Part shown: positions 45,384-55,478 of the stretch, one piece after another
Position numbering within the stretch: position 1 is the first letter of the stretch
How the letters are laid out: each line of letters begins with the position of its first letter
DNA from: an uncultured Bacilli bacterium
GTDB lineage: Bacteria > Bacillota_I > Bacilli_A > RFN20 > CAG-288
Assembly (NCBI GenBank): GCA_944371605.1
Contig: CALVXU010000017.1
Span: forward strand, 1-64,000
Direction of reading: 5' to 3'
Length of the DNA stretch: 64,000 nt
Made by a program: the position numbers and the translations under genes
The notes under the pieces: model-generated
What the model was told of the DNA's origin: nothing
Database searches by the model: none
What the model saw: only the letters and a program-made list of their open reading frames with translations

Positions 45384-46397
45384 TCAATGAGATTGTTTTA
45401 ACTTTCTTTGCTTCTTAGGAAATCTGAACAGGTTGCGGCTTGTAAAGATGAGATTTAAAACTAAAAAGATTCCTGAAAAAGCTAAGATGACTAAGGCCAT
45501 CACGCCAGGTGTAACTGTGTGTCCGAAGAAATCGATATTCAAGTCAAAATCATTCTGAATATTATCGATAAAGTCTTGCAAAACTTTTTGATGTTCAAGC
45601 ACATAAGGCTGCTCCACTAATTTTTCTAACGGCGTTGACATAAAGTAATTTCTTAAGAGACTAGCAGAATAAGTACCTGGGAAAAAGGTTGTTAGACTAT
45701 TGACTTCATCAGGCAACATATTAGGCGGTAAATAAGCTCCTATCAAAAAGCCGATTGCAGCTGAGCCTATAGCAACGATAGATGAGAGAACAGACTCTTT
45801 CTTGATGAATGAGCAGATAAAAAACGTCAAAAGAGAAGCGTTAAGAGTAGATAAAAGCAAAATACCTATGATCGCGAAGAAATCGCTGACAGAAATCATC
45901 AAGGCGCCATAAGCCACTAAATAAATCAAGCAGATGAAATAGACGATCAAATTTATTGAAAAAGTCACCAAAGTATTAAAAAAGAAATAAGAAGCCATGA
46001 TCGTTTTTTGAGGGATAGGTGAAGATAAAAAGTCTTTATTAATACCACTTTCTTTATCTCTTACTAAAATGTAGCATGTATTCAAAGAGACAGTGATGCA
46101 TGAAACAGCTAACACCCCAGAAATCATCCAAGAATCAACGATAGCATAAACTTGATGGAGGAAATCTTTATCAGGAGCACCCAATCCCTCAATAGAATTC
46201 AAAGCATTATCAATCTGTGATAACTCCATATTTCTCAAAAAGAGAATGTAGACTGCTAAGATGATTAGAGGAACCATCAAAGTGAAGATCACAGTGATCC
46301 AGTTCTTGAAGAAAACCATCAGGTGCCTTCTAGTCAAAGCCTCTAATATCAATAATTGCTGAACAGTTTTTTGCCAAAAAGCTTTTACCTTTCCCAT
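45384..46397 (-). CDS. ABC-2 type transporter permease
   Basis: Start ATG 46397 (MGKVKAFWQKTVQQL), GGAG upstream. About 337 residues, six helices: NWITVIFTLMVPLIILAVYI (about 30-50), then helices near 105-130, 140-165, 172-200, 205-225 and a last one before the end (VMALVILAFSGIFLVLNLI). The extracellular loop and RDKESGINKDFLSSPI motif before helix 3 are ABC-2 (ABC2_membrane) features. Forms an exporter with 46399-47382. Substrate unknown; drug, lipid or peptide export is typical. Confidence 0.9.
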   Translation of the reverse strand: MGKVKAFWQKTVQQLLILEALTRRHLMVFFKNWITVIFTLMVPLIILAVYILFLRNMELSQIDNALNSIEGLGAPDKDFLHQVYAIVDSWMISGVLAVSCITVSLNTCYILVRDKESGINKDFLSSPIPQKTIMASYFFFNTLVTFSINLIVYFICLIYLVAYGALMISVSDFFAIIGILLLSTLNASLLTFFICSFIKKESVLSSIVAIGSAAIGFLIGAYLPPNMLPDEVNSLTTFFPGTYSASLLRNYFMSTPLEKLVEQPYVLEHQKVLQDFIDNIQNDFDLNIDFFGHTVTPGVMALVILAFSGIFLVLNLIFTSRNLFRFPKKQRKLKQSH

Positions 46398-46398
46398 A

Positions 46399-47382
46399 TC
46401 ATTTACTCCATGTCTCATCTTTCACTTTAGCACCTGTGATATTTAAGAAAACATCATCCATATTTCCTTTTTGCACTTCGAAATCTTGGAGATAATCTTT
46501 GTGTGCATCGATAAATGAAATAGCATCTTTAGCATCTTTAACGACGATTCTATAATACTTTCCATCCTTGCTATAATTGTATTTACGATTTTCATCTCTT
46601 AATAATTCATCGATTGTGTCATCCTGTTTTTTATACATGATGACATAATCACCAGAGTATGAATTCTTTAATTCTGTCGGTGTTCCCCTAGCGATGATAT
46701 TTCCTTTATCCATGACCACCACATAAGTAGATTTTTCTGCTTCTTCCATATAGTGAGTGGTTAAGAAGACTGTCATTCCTGTCTTTTCTCTCAAGTTATT
46801 GATAAGATTCCATACAGAAATACGAGTCTGCGGATCAAGACCAGTTGTCGGTTCATCCAAAATCAAAAGCTTAGGATTATGAATCATCGCCCTCGCTATA
46901 TCTACTCTTCTTTTTTGGCCGCCTGATAATTTGCCGACAGGTCGATCAAAAAACGATTCTAAATCTAACATTTGTGCGAGTGTCTTCAGCCTCTCTTTTA
47001 ATAGTTCACCTCTGATACCATAAAAGGCAGCACGTATTGTCAAATTTTCTTTAGGTGATAAAGAAGTATCTAAGACTGAATTTTGAAAAACGATTCCAAC
47101 TTGACTTTTAACAGCTTGAACATTTCTATCAGAATCATAACCAGAAACAAAAATTTTGCCTGAATCTTTAGTCAAAATGTTACAGATGATATTGATCGTA
47201 GTCGACTTGCCAGCACCATTCTGACCCAAGAAAGCAAATAATGATCCCGATTTAACACTGAAAGAGATGTTGTTGACTGCGACTAAAGAACCATAAGTTT
47301 TGCAAAGACTATCGACTATTAAAATATTATCAGTATCGATATCTGGTTTATTGCGCTGAAATAGTTTAAATGGCATTTTCAT
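46399..47382 (-). CDS. ABC transporter ATP-binding protein
   Basis: About 327 residues; ATG 47382 is preferred to the ATG at 47388 because AGGAG lies only three bases before the latter. Walker A FLGQNGAGKSTTINII, Q-loop VGIVFQNSVLD, signature LSGGQKRRVDIARAM, Walker B LLILDEPTTGLD, H-loop LTTHYME. The C-terminal 90 residues (GDYVIMYKKQDDTIDELL, VQKGNMDDVFLNITG) are typical of DrrA/NodI-type exporters. Overlaps the preceding stop and abuts the permease gene. Confidence 0.95.
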   Translation of the reverse strand: MKMPFKLFQRNKPDIDTDNILIVDSLCKTYGSLVAVNNISFSVKSGSLFAFLGQNGAGKSTTINIICNILTKDSGKIFVSGYDSDRNVQAVKSQVGIVFQNSVLDTSLSPKENLTIRAAFYGIRGELLKERLKTLAQMLDLESFFDRPVGKLSGGQKRRVDIARAMIHNPKLLILDEPTTGLDPQTRISVWNLINNLREKTGMTVFLTTHYMEEAEKSTYVVVMDKGNIIARGTPTELKNSYSGDYVIMYKKQDDTIDELLRDENRKYNYSKDGKYYRIVVKDAKDAISFIDAHKDYLQDFEVQKGNMDDVFLNITGAKVKDETWSK

Positions 47383-47384
47383 AA

Positions 47385-48587
47385 TCATGCGCTCCTTTTA
47401 GCTAGCTTTAAAGACTGCTTTTGCTGTTTTTGATAATTATTATAAACGGGAATGCTATCTTTAAAAGCTAACATCAGCGATTTTAATGCTTTTTTCAAAA
47501 CAACTCTATCGCTTTTCTCCTCTTTATTAAGCCTTCTTAAGAATTTTAAAATAAAATTATAAGAATCATAAAAAACCTCATCAGAAGTCTTAACTCCAGT
47601 TTTAATGATGACATCAAACATCGAATTGACAAGGCCTTCTCTTTCATCTTGGTTCAACCGTTTATTCAACCATTCATTAAAAGTGTTTTCTAACATATGT
47701 GAAAACGGAGTTCTATCATTCAATTTAACAAAACTATCATCATTGATTTTCCATGTATAACAATCGTGCTGTGACACGAGATTTCCTTTATCAGCAGCTT
47801 CGACCACATAAGATATCTTTTCATGATTCAATAAAGCACCTATCACACAATCTTGTGGAACTATATGAACGATGTTTTTAACTATTTTTTTATGTCCTGC
47901 AAAATCAAATACTTCATCGACTTGTCCAGGTCCATCAAAAGAATAGATTTTAGTGATAGATTTCTGTTTTTCTTCGTCGAGATAAGAGGCTGCATAACAT
48001 GCTAAATTCCCACCCTTTGAATGGCCACAAACAAAAAAATTATATTTTCGATAATCGCGTCTACAAAACGCTTCATTTAAAAATGTTAATGCTTCGCTCT
48101 GACTCGGTATCAAAGATTGATAACAGAGATTAAAGTCTTCTTTCCAGCCAGTGATAGATGTGTCTGTGCCTCGATAAGCGACGACGACATCTCTTTCAGT
48201 TATTTGAATATCCAAGGCAGCAAATTGAGATTCTTTTTTATTGGAAAATATATCTGTAAAGTCCTTGATCAAACACTCCGAATATCGTTTAGACTTCACT
48301 AAGGCTAAAGCTAAAAACAATGATTTTTGCATCCAATCAGGAAAATTATCGCGAAAATAATCAAGTGTCAACCAGTGAAAATACTCGAGGCAAGCATCTT
48401 GAATCTTCAAGGGTTTAAACGGCTTTTCAAGCGATACAAAATTCTCAAATGGGATATAAGTAAAAGCAGAAAAAACTAGTGCATCGACATCAGTAAAGCC
48501 TTTTTCTGCAAATGAAAAACTGCCATACTGATAAATGTAATCGAGAATATTTTTATAATTTTTATTTAGAAAATTAGGTGAGCTCAT
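47385..48587 (-). CDS. DUF2974 (Mbeg1-like) alpha/beta hydrolase
   Basis: About 400 residues. N-terminal DUF2974 start: NILDYIYQYGSFSFAEKGFT, DVDALVFSAFTYIPFE. The lipase-like core has VVAYRGTDTSITGWKEDF and the nucleophile elbow FVCGHSKGGNLACYAA (GHSKG, Ser). No signal peptide; a cytosolic or membrane-associated lipase/esterase is inferred. ATG overlaps the lysS stop (TGATG), so translation is coupled. Confidence 0.88.
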   Translation of the reverse strand: MSSPNFLNKNYKNILDYIYQYGSFSFAEKGFTDVDALVFSAFTYIPFENFVSLEKPFKPLKIQDACLEYFHWLTLDYFRDNFPDWMQKSLFLALALVKSKRYSECLIKDFTDIFSNKKESQFAALDIQITERDVVVAYRGTDTSITGWKEDFNLCYQSLIPSQSEALTFLNEAFCRRDYRKYNFFVCGHSKGGNLACYAASYLDEEKQKSITKIYSFDGPGQVDEVFDFAGHKKIVKNIVHIVPQDCVIGALLNHEKISYVVEAADKGNLVSQHDCYTWKINDDSFVKLNDRTPFSHMLENTFNEWLNKRLNQDEREGLVNSMFDVIIKTGVKTSDEVFYDSYNFILKFLRRLNKEEKSDRVVLKKALKSLMLAFKDSIPVYNNYQKQQKQSLKLAKRSA

Positions 48588-50086
48588 CACTTTCTCTTCA
48601 ATGTCGGGAACAACAATACATCACGGATAGAATCAGCTTCTGTCAAAAGCATCACTAATCTATCGATTCCAAATCCAATTCCACCGGCCGGAGGCATACC
48701 ATATTCTAATGCTTCGCAGAAATCGTTATCGACTTCGCAAGCTTCATCATTGCCTTTTTTCTTCTCTTCAACTTGTTCTTCGAAACGTGCTCTTTGATCA
48801 AGAGGATCATTTAATTCAGTGAACGCATTACATATTTCTTTAGTAGCGATATAAAGTTCAAATCTCTGAGTGAATCGTCCGTCTTTATCGTCTTTCTTAG
48901 CGAGTGGAGAGACATCTAATGGATGCTGATATACAAAAGTTGGTTGAATCAGGCTATCTTCAACAAAGGTTTCGAAGAAAGCGTTGATGACATGTCCATA
49001 TCCAAAATGATTTTCAACTGGAACATTGTGCTCTTTGGCTAAAGCCAAGGCCTCTTCAGCACTCTTGACTTGATAGAAATCGATACCTGTTTTTTCTTTA
49101 ACTAATTCAGTCATAGTCGCATGTCTAAATGGTTTAGATAAATCGATATCATATCCTAACCAATGCAAAGTAGTTTTACCGATGATATCTTCAGCTAAAT
49201 AACGCAAAAGCTTTTCAGTCAAATCAGCCATATCGCTTAAATCGCCATATGCTTGATAAGCCTCCATAGTAGTAAATTCAGGATTATGAGTGGTATCAAT
49301 GCCTTCATTTCTAAACATTCTACCGATCTCATATACTCTTTCCATACCGCCGACTAACAATCTCTTCAAAGATAATTCAGTAGCGATGCGAAGATAAAAA
49401 TCTTGATCCAAAGCATTGTGATGAGTGATGAAAGGGCGAGCATTAGCACCACCTAAAATAGGTTGCAGGATAGAGGTTTCTACTTCTGTATAGCCCAAGT
49501 CATCCATAAACTTTTGAATACCTCTAACAATCTTTGGTCTTAAGAAAGCGATTCTTTGAGAATCATCATTCACGATTAAGTCGACATAACGACGACGATA
49601 TCTTTCCTCTTGATCAGTGAGACCATGGAACTTATCAGGTAAAGGTCTTAATGCTTTAACTAGATGTGTATATGAAGAAAGACGGATGGTGACTTCGCCA
49701 GTCTTAGTCTTCATCATATATCCTTTTACACCACAGATATCTCCTAAATCAGCTAACTTAAATAACTTATAATTTTCTTCTCCAACAACATCTTGGCGGA
49801 TATAGCATTGAATCTTACCGGTTTTATCTTTCAATGTAAAAAATGAAGCTTTTCCCATTTTTCTTAATAGGACGATGCGGCCAGCGATAGATACTTCTCT
49901 AGTTTCATCAATTTCTTCACTTTGCAAATGACTAAAATCATTTTTTAACTGACTAGCTGTTGAATCGACATCAAATTTATGACCGAAAGGATCGATTCCT
50001 AAAGCACGATATTCATTTAATTTTTCTCTTCTTCTCAACTCTTGATCATTCAAATCGTTAGCGACAGCATTATTTTTGTTTTCCAT
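48587..50086 (-). CDS. lysS: Lysyl-tRNA synthetase, class II
   Basis: 499 residues. Anticodon-binding OB fold (about 55-165, [20 protein letters not shown]), then catalytic core with motif 1 around [15 protein letters not shown], motif 2 [20 protein letters not shown] and motif 3 [14 protein letters not shown]. Charges tRNA-Lys. Ribosome site AAAGG. First gene of a six-gene operon (lysS, DUF2974, ABC pair, tldD, tldE) with one- to few-base junctions. No T-box leader recognised in the 157 bases upstream. Confidence 0.98.
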   Translation of the reverse strand: MENKNNAVANDLNDQELRRREKLNEYRALGIDPFGHKFDVDSTASQLKNDFSHLQSEEIDETREVSIAGRIVLLRKMGKASFFTLKDKTGKIQCYIRQDVVGEENYKLFKLADLGDICGVKGYMMKTKTGEVTIRLSSYTHLVKALRPLPDKFHGLTDQEERYRRRYVDLIVNDDSQRIAFLRPKIVRGIQKFMDDLGYTEVETSILQPILGGANARPFITHHNALDQDFYLRIATELSLKRLLVGGMERVYEIGRMFRNEGIDTTHNPEFTTMEAYQAYGDLSDMADLTEKLLRYLAEDIIGKTTLHWLGYDIDLSKPFRHATMTELVKEKTGIDFYQVKSAEEALALAKEHNVPVENHFGYGHVINAFFETFVEDSLIQPTFVYQHPLDVSPLAKKDDKDGRFTQRFELYIATKEICNAFTELNDPLDQRARFEEQVEEKKKGNDEACEVDNDFCEALEYGMPPAGGIGFGIDRLVMLLTEADSIRDVLLFPTLKRK

Positions 50087-50243
50087 AAAGCTTCTACCTT
50101 TCTACAATAAAAATAAACGCTATTATTATATATATAATTAAATTTAATTTAAATATTTGTAAGCCATAGTTATTAACTAAAAAGCAATTATTCTAATATT
50201 CAAAACATTTTTAAAACTGATTTGCTCTATTTTTATTCAACTC

Positions 50244-51143
50244 CTAAATGATGTTCATATCTTTTTGAATCAAAGTATCAATGAGGCCATCTCCAAGGCC
50301 GATCATCGGCACTAAGATGATTTTAGAGTTCAAAATTTCAGTTGCTGTCATATATATTTTTCCAGCAGGTATGATGACATCAGCTCTGTCTGGTTTTAAT
50401 TTATATTTTTCCATTCTTTCAGAAATTGTCAGTTCTTTTAAATCTTTATATTCCTTTTTAAAATCAGATACCAAAAGCACATGATTTCCTTTTCTCTCAT
50501 GATGAGATGACATCTTCCAATATCGATTGATATTGCCGCCAGTGCCGACGATATCTAAGTCTCCGAATTCATCATGATATCCCTTTAAAAGCTTTTTAAA
50601 TCTCTTCCATGTCTCAGGTTTATCAGCTTCAGCTAAGATTCTTAAAGTTCCGATTGGAAAGGAATTAGATTCAACAACTTTCTTTTTATGATATAAAGTG
50701 ACTTCTGTAGATCCACCACCAACATCAACAAAAACATAAGTGTCATCTAAGTTCAATTCTTTTGCAATTTTAGAAATAGTAGAAGCTTCTTCTTGACCGG
50801 AAAGAATCTCTAATTCCACATCTGTTTGTTCCTTGATTTTAGCGATTATTTCAGCTCCGTTTGCAGCTTCTCTAAGCGCAGAAGTAGCCACCGCTTTAAA
50901 GGCTATAACATCATAAATATTCATCAGCATTTTAAAAGCTTGAATAGAATCTATCAGCTGTTTTTCTTTTTTATCTTTGATCTCACCATATTTAAAAACA
51001 TCGACGCCTAATCTTAATGGAACACGAACCTCTTGAACTATGAATGTCTCAATCGATCCATTTATAGTTTGAGAAACATTTTTTATTTTCATTCTAGCGG
51101 CATTCGTACCGACATCAATGCTGCCATAATAACCATTTTTCAT
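50244..51143 (-). CDS. ppx: Ppx/GppA exopolyphosphatase-family protein
   Basis: Start ATG 51143 (MKNGYYGSIDVGTNAARMKI), AAGGAG six bases upstream. About 299 residues: actin-like phosphatase fold with phosphate loop IDVGTNAARMKI, AVATSALREAANG, VDVGGGSTEVT and GTGGNINRYWKM. The family hydrolyses polyphosphate or pppGpp. It lacks the C-terminal helical domain of long PPX, giving the short form common in Firmicutes. ppk lies nearby, on the same strand at 51763, so polyphosphate turnover is the likely role. Confidence 0.9.
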   Translation of the reverse strand: MKNGYYGSIDVGTNAARMKIKNVSQTINGSIETFIVQEVRVPLRLGVDVFKYGEIKDKKEKQLIDSIQAFKMLMNIYDVIAFKAVATSALREAANGAEIIAKIKEQTDVELEILSGQEEASTISKIAKELNLDDTYVFVDVGGGSTEVTLYHKKKVVESNSFPIGTLRILAEADKPETWKRFKKLLKGYHDEFGDLDIVGTGGNINRYWKMSSHHERKGNHVLLVSDFKKEYKDLKELTISERMEKYKLKPDRADVIIPAGKIYMTATEILNSKIILVPMIGLGDGLIDTLIQKDMNII

Positions 51144-51267
51144 ATTGAGCTCCTTCAATAATAATCTATTTTAGATTAAATCAAATGAATATTTAATAAT
51201 TAAACTTTATTTTTTACAGATGATATCAGCTTGCCAGATTGTTAACCGTTGTTAATTCTTGTGTACT

Positions 51268-51606
51268 ATGCTTAACAGATATGATGAATTAACTATCGTT
51301 AACAAATTGATTATGAAACAAAATCTAGAACTAAAAGCCTGGGAGACTGAAAAGAAAATCATACCTGTAATGATTAAAAAATATTGTCACCACTATCATC
51401 ACACTAAAAAAGATGAACTATGCCCAGAATGTCAAAAATTAACCGAATATGCTCTCTATCGCTTGAGTGTATGCCCGTTTAAAAAACAGAAAAAATTCTG
51501 CTCATGCTGCAAAATCCATTGTTATCAGCCACCATATAAAAGTCAGATAAGAAAAGTTATGCGCTATAGCGGTCCTAGGATGATTTTTACACAAACTCAT
51601 CAATAA
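51268..51606 (+). CDS. Small Cys/His protein of nitrous oxide-stimulated promoter family, C-terminus truncated
   Basis: About 112 residues; start uncertain, with ATG 51268 or 51313 (MKQNLELKAWETEKK) and no ribosome site. Family marks: MIKKYCHHYHHTKKDELCPE, CQKLTEYALYRLSVCPF, KKFCSCCKIHCYQPPYKSQI and MRYSGPRMIF. Relatives (PF11756, YgbA-like) continue after PRMIF with a conserved short tail, but here the frame runs into DNA from an ABC ATPase gene and stops at TQTHQ. The Cys/His set suggests metal binding. Function uncertain. Confidence 0.75.
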   Translation: MLNRYDELTIVNKLIMKQNLELKAWETEKKIIPVMIKKYCHHYHHTKKDELCPECQKLTEYALYRLSVCPFKKQKKFCSCCKIHCYQPPYKSQIRKVMRYSGPRMIFTQTHQ

Positions 51607-51739
51607 TTTAAATGAGATTCATTTAGAAACTGGTAACACTATGATCACTATCACTCATGATGTCCGTTGTGCTGCAAGTCTTTGTGATGAAGCTATTTGG
51701 ATTGAAAATCATCATATCAAAAGAATAGGTGATAAATGA
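51592..51739 (+). pseudogene. C-terminal remnant of an ABC ATPase
   Basis: One frame gives NNLNEIHLETGNTMITIT then HDVRCAASLCDEAIWIENHH, ending IKRIGDK and TGA (51737-51739). 'IHxETGxTxIxITHD' with the H-loop His is the end of an ABC nucleotide-binding domain. Walker A, signature and Walker B are missing. The fragment starts inside the end of the 51268 gene, so a deletion joined the two. Confidence 0.75.
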
Positions 51740-51762
51740 TTAATCGAGGAATATTTTCAAAA

Positions 51763-53841
51763 CTAAGAATTTTTCTTTTGATAATACTTAAACAACTCTT
51801 CTTGACTTCTAAACGATTTACTGCCTGTTTTTTCTACTGGTATATAGTCACCATTAATATTGACATAACTGCTTTTAGTATTATCTTTAAATCCATAATC
51901 AAAGATTAAGTTCAACTCTTTTTTGACATTCGGATCATAAACAGGCGTGACCACTTCAATACGATTATATAGATTTCTAGGCATCCAATCAGCTGAGCCC
52001 ATAAAACACAATTCATCACCACCATTAGTGAAGATGAAAATGCGCGAATGCTCTAAATATCTATCGATGATAGAATGGATTTGCATATGCTCAGATAAAT
52101 TAGGAATGTCACCTACTAACGAACAATTGCCACGGACTAATAATTCAGTATCGACACCAGAAGATGAAGCTTCATATAAAAGTCTGACCATTTCTTCATC
52201 AGTTATATGATTGATTTTGATTTTGATTCCTGATGGCAATCCTAATAGATGGTTTTTTATCTCGTTTCTAATGAGTCTCTTAAAAGTCGTTTGCATGTGA
52301 TTGGGCGAGACTAAAAGTGTAGAGAAATTGACTCTTCTAAACGGCTGAGCGATATATTCAAACAGATTAGCAACATCTTTAACAATTCTTTTTTCTGCTG
52401 TAAATAGTAAACAGTCAGTATATAACTTGGCATTTCCTTCATGGAAATTACCGGTAGAAATAATTGCTATATCCTTATTGTTTTTTGTTTTAATATAAAC
52501 TATCTTACCATGTATTTTAAAACCTTCTTCACCAGTTAAAACATTGCATCCATCTTCTTTTAATTTTTGAGAGATTGAAATATTAGACGACTCATCAAAT
52601 CTAGCCATTAATTCAACTACAGCAGTGACTTTCTTACCATTTTGACTAGCTGATGATAAAGCTCTGACCACTTGAGAATTTTTGGCCGCACGATAAATGG
52701 TAGCTTTGATTTCTGAAACTTCAGGTGAGATAGCCGCCTCTTGCAAAACACGAATAAAGGCATCAAAAGATTCATATGGAACATGTATGAACAAGTCATG
52801 ATCTTGAATAGTTTTCAATAGCGGTTGTTGCTGCTTCATTTCAAGAATTTCCGCCTGTTGCCATTTGGGATAGGACATCTTAGATGAATCTTGCACTCGT
52901 GGAAAAGACATCAAATCGCGATTGTTATGATATCTACCACCTATAGATATCAGATCATCCGTATCAATTTCTAATCTCTTCATCAAAATCTTTCGTAAGT
53001 CTTTAGGCATACCTTCGCCGAAAATGACGCGAACAGGACTGCCGCGCTTTCTTTCCTTTACAGCTTCAGAAATACTCTTTAAGAGTCCTTCCTCTGGGTC
53101 AGATTCAACTTCCATTTCAGCGTCTTTAGTGAACTTAAAGGCATATGCTTCAAAATTATCATAGCCTAAACCATTAAATATCAATGGTAAATTAAAACGA
53201 ACGATATCATCGATATACATGATATAGTTCTTACCTTCTTCTTTTCCTAAATCAACGAATCGACCGGTAAATGCGACCGGCAATGGTACTAAGGCGTATT
53301 CTGCCTTTTTATTCTCAGCAGTCATCTTTACCGCCAAATAAATATGTGAATCATTGACCGAATCCACATTTGCTTTTTTGCTGAGAATTATCGGATTGAT
53401 ATATCCTAAAACCTTTCGTAAAAAGAAATCTTTAATCCATTCTTGTTGTTTAGAATTCAGTTTCTGTTCATCGATTAAAACGATTCCTTCTTTAGCTAAC
53501 AAAGAAAAAATATCCTTGCGGCAAGCATCAAATTCTTCACCATACTCTTTAGTCAATTTAATGATGATTTTTAAATTCTCTTTCGCTCTTTTTCTCTCGC
53601 TTGAAAAATCTTTTATATCATTTTCAGCAATGCGTTTGAAAGAAGCGACTCTAACTTTATAAAATTCATCTAAATTATTTGAATAAATACCTAAAAAATT
53701 AAGTCTTTCATAAAGAGGAATGCTTTGTTTCTCAGCTTCTTTTAAAATCCGATGATTGAAATACATCCAAGAAACATCTCGATTGATATAATTATTCCCA
53801 TTCAATTTAACTTTGGGAAACTTAAGTTTTATTGTATTCAT
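51763..53841 (-). CDS. ppk: Polyphosphate kinase
   Basis: 692 residues. Makes polyphosphate from ATP through a phosphohistidine. Opening NYINRDVSWMYFNHRILKEA (N domain), head domain, then the two PLD-like catalytic domains: FDESSNISISQKL, IHGKIVYIKTK (His), STGNFHEGNAKLYTD (His-type motif), and late HSRIFIFTNGGDE, MGSADWMPRNLYNRIE. Membrane-associated in many bacteria. No Shine-Dalgarno is visible; TAAAAT lies six bases before the ATG. Same strand as ppx but separated by the remnant genes on the other strand. Confidence 0.96.
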   Translation of the reverse strand: MNTIKLKFPKVKLNGNNYINRDVSWMYFNHRILKEAEKQSIPLYERLNFLGIYSNNLDEFYKVRVASFKRIAENDIKDFSSERKRAKENLKIIIKLTKEYGEEFDACRKDIFSLLAKEGIVLIDEQKLNSKQQEWIKDFFLRKVLGYINPIILSKKANVDSVNDSHIYLAVKMTAENKKAEYALVPLPVAFTGRFVDLGKEEGKNYIMYIDDIVRFNLPLIFNGLGYDNFEAYAFKFTKDAEMEVESDPEEGLLKSISEAVKERKRGSPVRVIFGEGMPKDLRKILMKRLEIDTDDLISIGGRYHNNRDLMSFPRVQDSSKMSYPKWQQAEILEMKQQQPLLKTIQDHDLFIHVPYESFDAFIRVLQEAAISPEVSEIKATIYRAAKNSQVVRALSSASQNGKKVTAVVELMARFDESSNISISQKLKEDGCNVLTGEEGFKIHGKIVYIKTKNNKDIAIISTGNFHEGNAKLYTDCLLFTAEKRIVKDVANLFEYIAQPFRRVNFSTLLVSPNHMQTTFKRLIRNEIKNHLLGLPSGIKIKINHITDEEMVRLLYEASSSGVDTELLVRGNCSLVGDIPNLSEHMQIHSIIDRYLEHSRIFIFTNGGDELCFMGSADWMPRNLYNRIEVVTPVYDPNVKKELNLIFDYGFKDNTKSSYVNINGDYIPVEKTGSKSFRSQEELFKYYQKKNS

Positions 53842-53909
53842 ATATTTATTTTAACTTAACCAGCCTTCTTTTGCCCTATATAAATAAAATTTAACAATTG
53901 ACAACTGAT

Positions 53910-55154
53910 TTATTGCTCTGCTTCTGTACCATATAAAAAATCAGTCGATGAATCATCAAAATTGATAACGAGATACACTTTCTTTCCAAATTTCATATCA
54001 CATTCATTTAATATTGTTTCATGAACTTCTTTTCTCCCCTTCTCATCATCATATTTAGATGGCATGACTACATCAAAAACAAGATTGACATGTTCCACGC
54101 CTGAGACAATTCTAAAATCATGAAATGTGATTTGAAATGGAAGTTTTTTTATGGCTTCACATACTTCAGCTTTATATCTATCGGTGTCGGGATCATTGAG
54201 AAGAATCGGATCCATATGTATCGTCAAATGAATATGTAATTTTTCATAAGCTTCTTTTTCAATGTCATCACATAAAGAATGAGATTCTAATACATTTTTA
54301 TTAGCATCGACTTCAACATGGATAACTGCAAAAATATTGTTTCCATAGTAATGCATTGTCAAATCGTGCATTCCTAAAGCACCTTTATATGACTTAATAA
54401 GATTGATTAATGAAAGAATTATTTCTTTATCAGCTTTTTTACCTATCAAGATATCAGCAGCTTGCCTTAATATCCCTATACCTGAATATATTACTAATGC
54501 GGCTACTACCAACGTGAAAAAGCAATCGACTGAGTATGTTGTAAATTTGGTGATGAGAACACCGACAATGACTAGTGTTGTTCCGATGACATCATTAAGA
54601 GAATCTCTTCCAACGGCTTTAAGTTGCAAAGAATCAATTCTTTTTGCTAATGAAAAATATAATGATGCTTGTGTCACTTTGGCTAAAACTGCCAAGGCTA
54701 AAATGATGATTGTCGCAATAAATTCTGTATTTGAAAGAATTTGGATGACTGGATGATGTTCTGTCATCATCGAATTAATAAAAGCGATAAGGTCAATGAT
54801 GCCTTGATAGAACATCACAAAACCTAATGCGATTATCACACAAGAGATGACTAATGAAATGATATACTCCATGCGCTGATGACCAAATGGATGATCGCTA
54901 TCAGCTTTTTTAGATGAAACTTTAAATCCTAGAATCGATAAGCCATTGTTTCCAAAATCAGAAAGATTATTGACTGAATCAGCAACAATAGAAAACAAAT
55001 TCATCATCACTCCGATGATGATTTTAGCTAAAAATAAAAGAAAATTAGTCACTAATCCAAAAAACGATCCTAATAACCCGTATTTTTCTCGGACTTTAGT
55101 ATCTTTTACATTTTGATAATCTTTAATAAATAATTTTAATAATAAGTTTGTCAT
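53910..55154 (-). CDS. Cation diffusion facilitator (CDF) transporter
   Basis: 414 residues. Six helices (first near 28-50), with VADSVNNLSDFGNNG in helix 2 (metal-binding Asp residues), DHPFGHQRMEYI in the loop, helix 5 DSLNDVIGTTLVI, and long cytoplasmic C-terminal domain (about 225-410) with MHDLTMHYYGNNIFAVIHVE and IHLTIHMDP, which repeats a second, less conserved half. CDF proteins export Zn, Mn, Fe or Co by proton exchange; the metal is not predictable with safety. TATAAT stands 17 bases before the ATG and no ribosome site is seen. Confidence 0.92.
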   Translation of the reverse strand: MTNLLLKLFIKDYQNVKDTKVREKYGLLGSFFGLVTNFLLFLAKIIIGVMMNLFSIVADSVNNLSDFGNNGLSILGFKVSSKKADSDHPFGHQRMEYIISLVISCVIIALGFVMFYQGIIDLIAFINSMMTEHHPVIQILSNTEFIATIIILALAVLAKVTQASLYFSLAKRIDSLQLKAVGRDSLNDVIGTTLVIVGVLITKFTTYSVDCFFTLVVAALVIYSGIGILRQAADILIGKKADKEIILSLINLIKSYKGALGMHDLTMHYYGNNIFAVIHVEVDANKNVLESHSLCDDIEKEAYEKLHIHLTIHMDPILLNDPDTDRYKAEVCEAIKKLPFQITFHDFRIVSGVEHVNLVFDVVMPSKYDDEKGRKEVHETILNECDMKFGKKVYLVINFDDSSTDFLYGTEAEQ

Positions 55155-55478
55155 AATTTTCTAGCCAAAATATTATAAGAAATTTATATATCAATTGCGA
55201 AATAACAATTTGGTTTATACATATTAATTATATCTATAACAAAGAATATCTAGATTATTTCTAATCCACCTAAGAATTAATATATGTTTTTCAGCTGATC
55301 TCAAATCAATGAGATTATTTGAATACTAATATTTTATTTTTTCTCAATTCAAATGTTTCAACCTGCGATTCGATTAAAAATCATCTATTGTTTCTTCAAT
55401 TGTGAAACTTGATAAAAGAATATGTAGAAACCATTAACATAAGAGACAATTATCTTAAAAATATGATATGATTAAGAC
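55155..55478. other. Divergent intergenic region CDF / 55479 gene
   Basis: AT-rich, no gene and no clear repeat. Minus-strand TATAAT at about 55172-55177 may serve the CDF gene; TATGAT at 55467-55472 lies six bases ahead of the plus-strand ATG. Confidence 0.4.
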
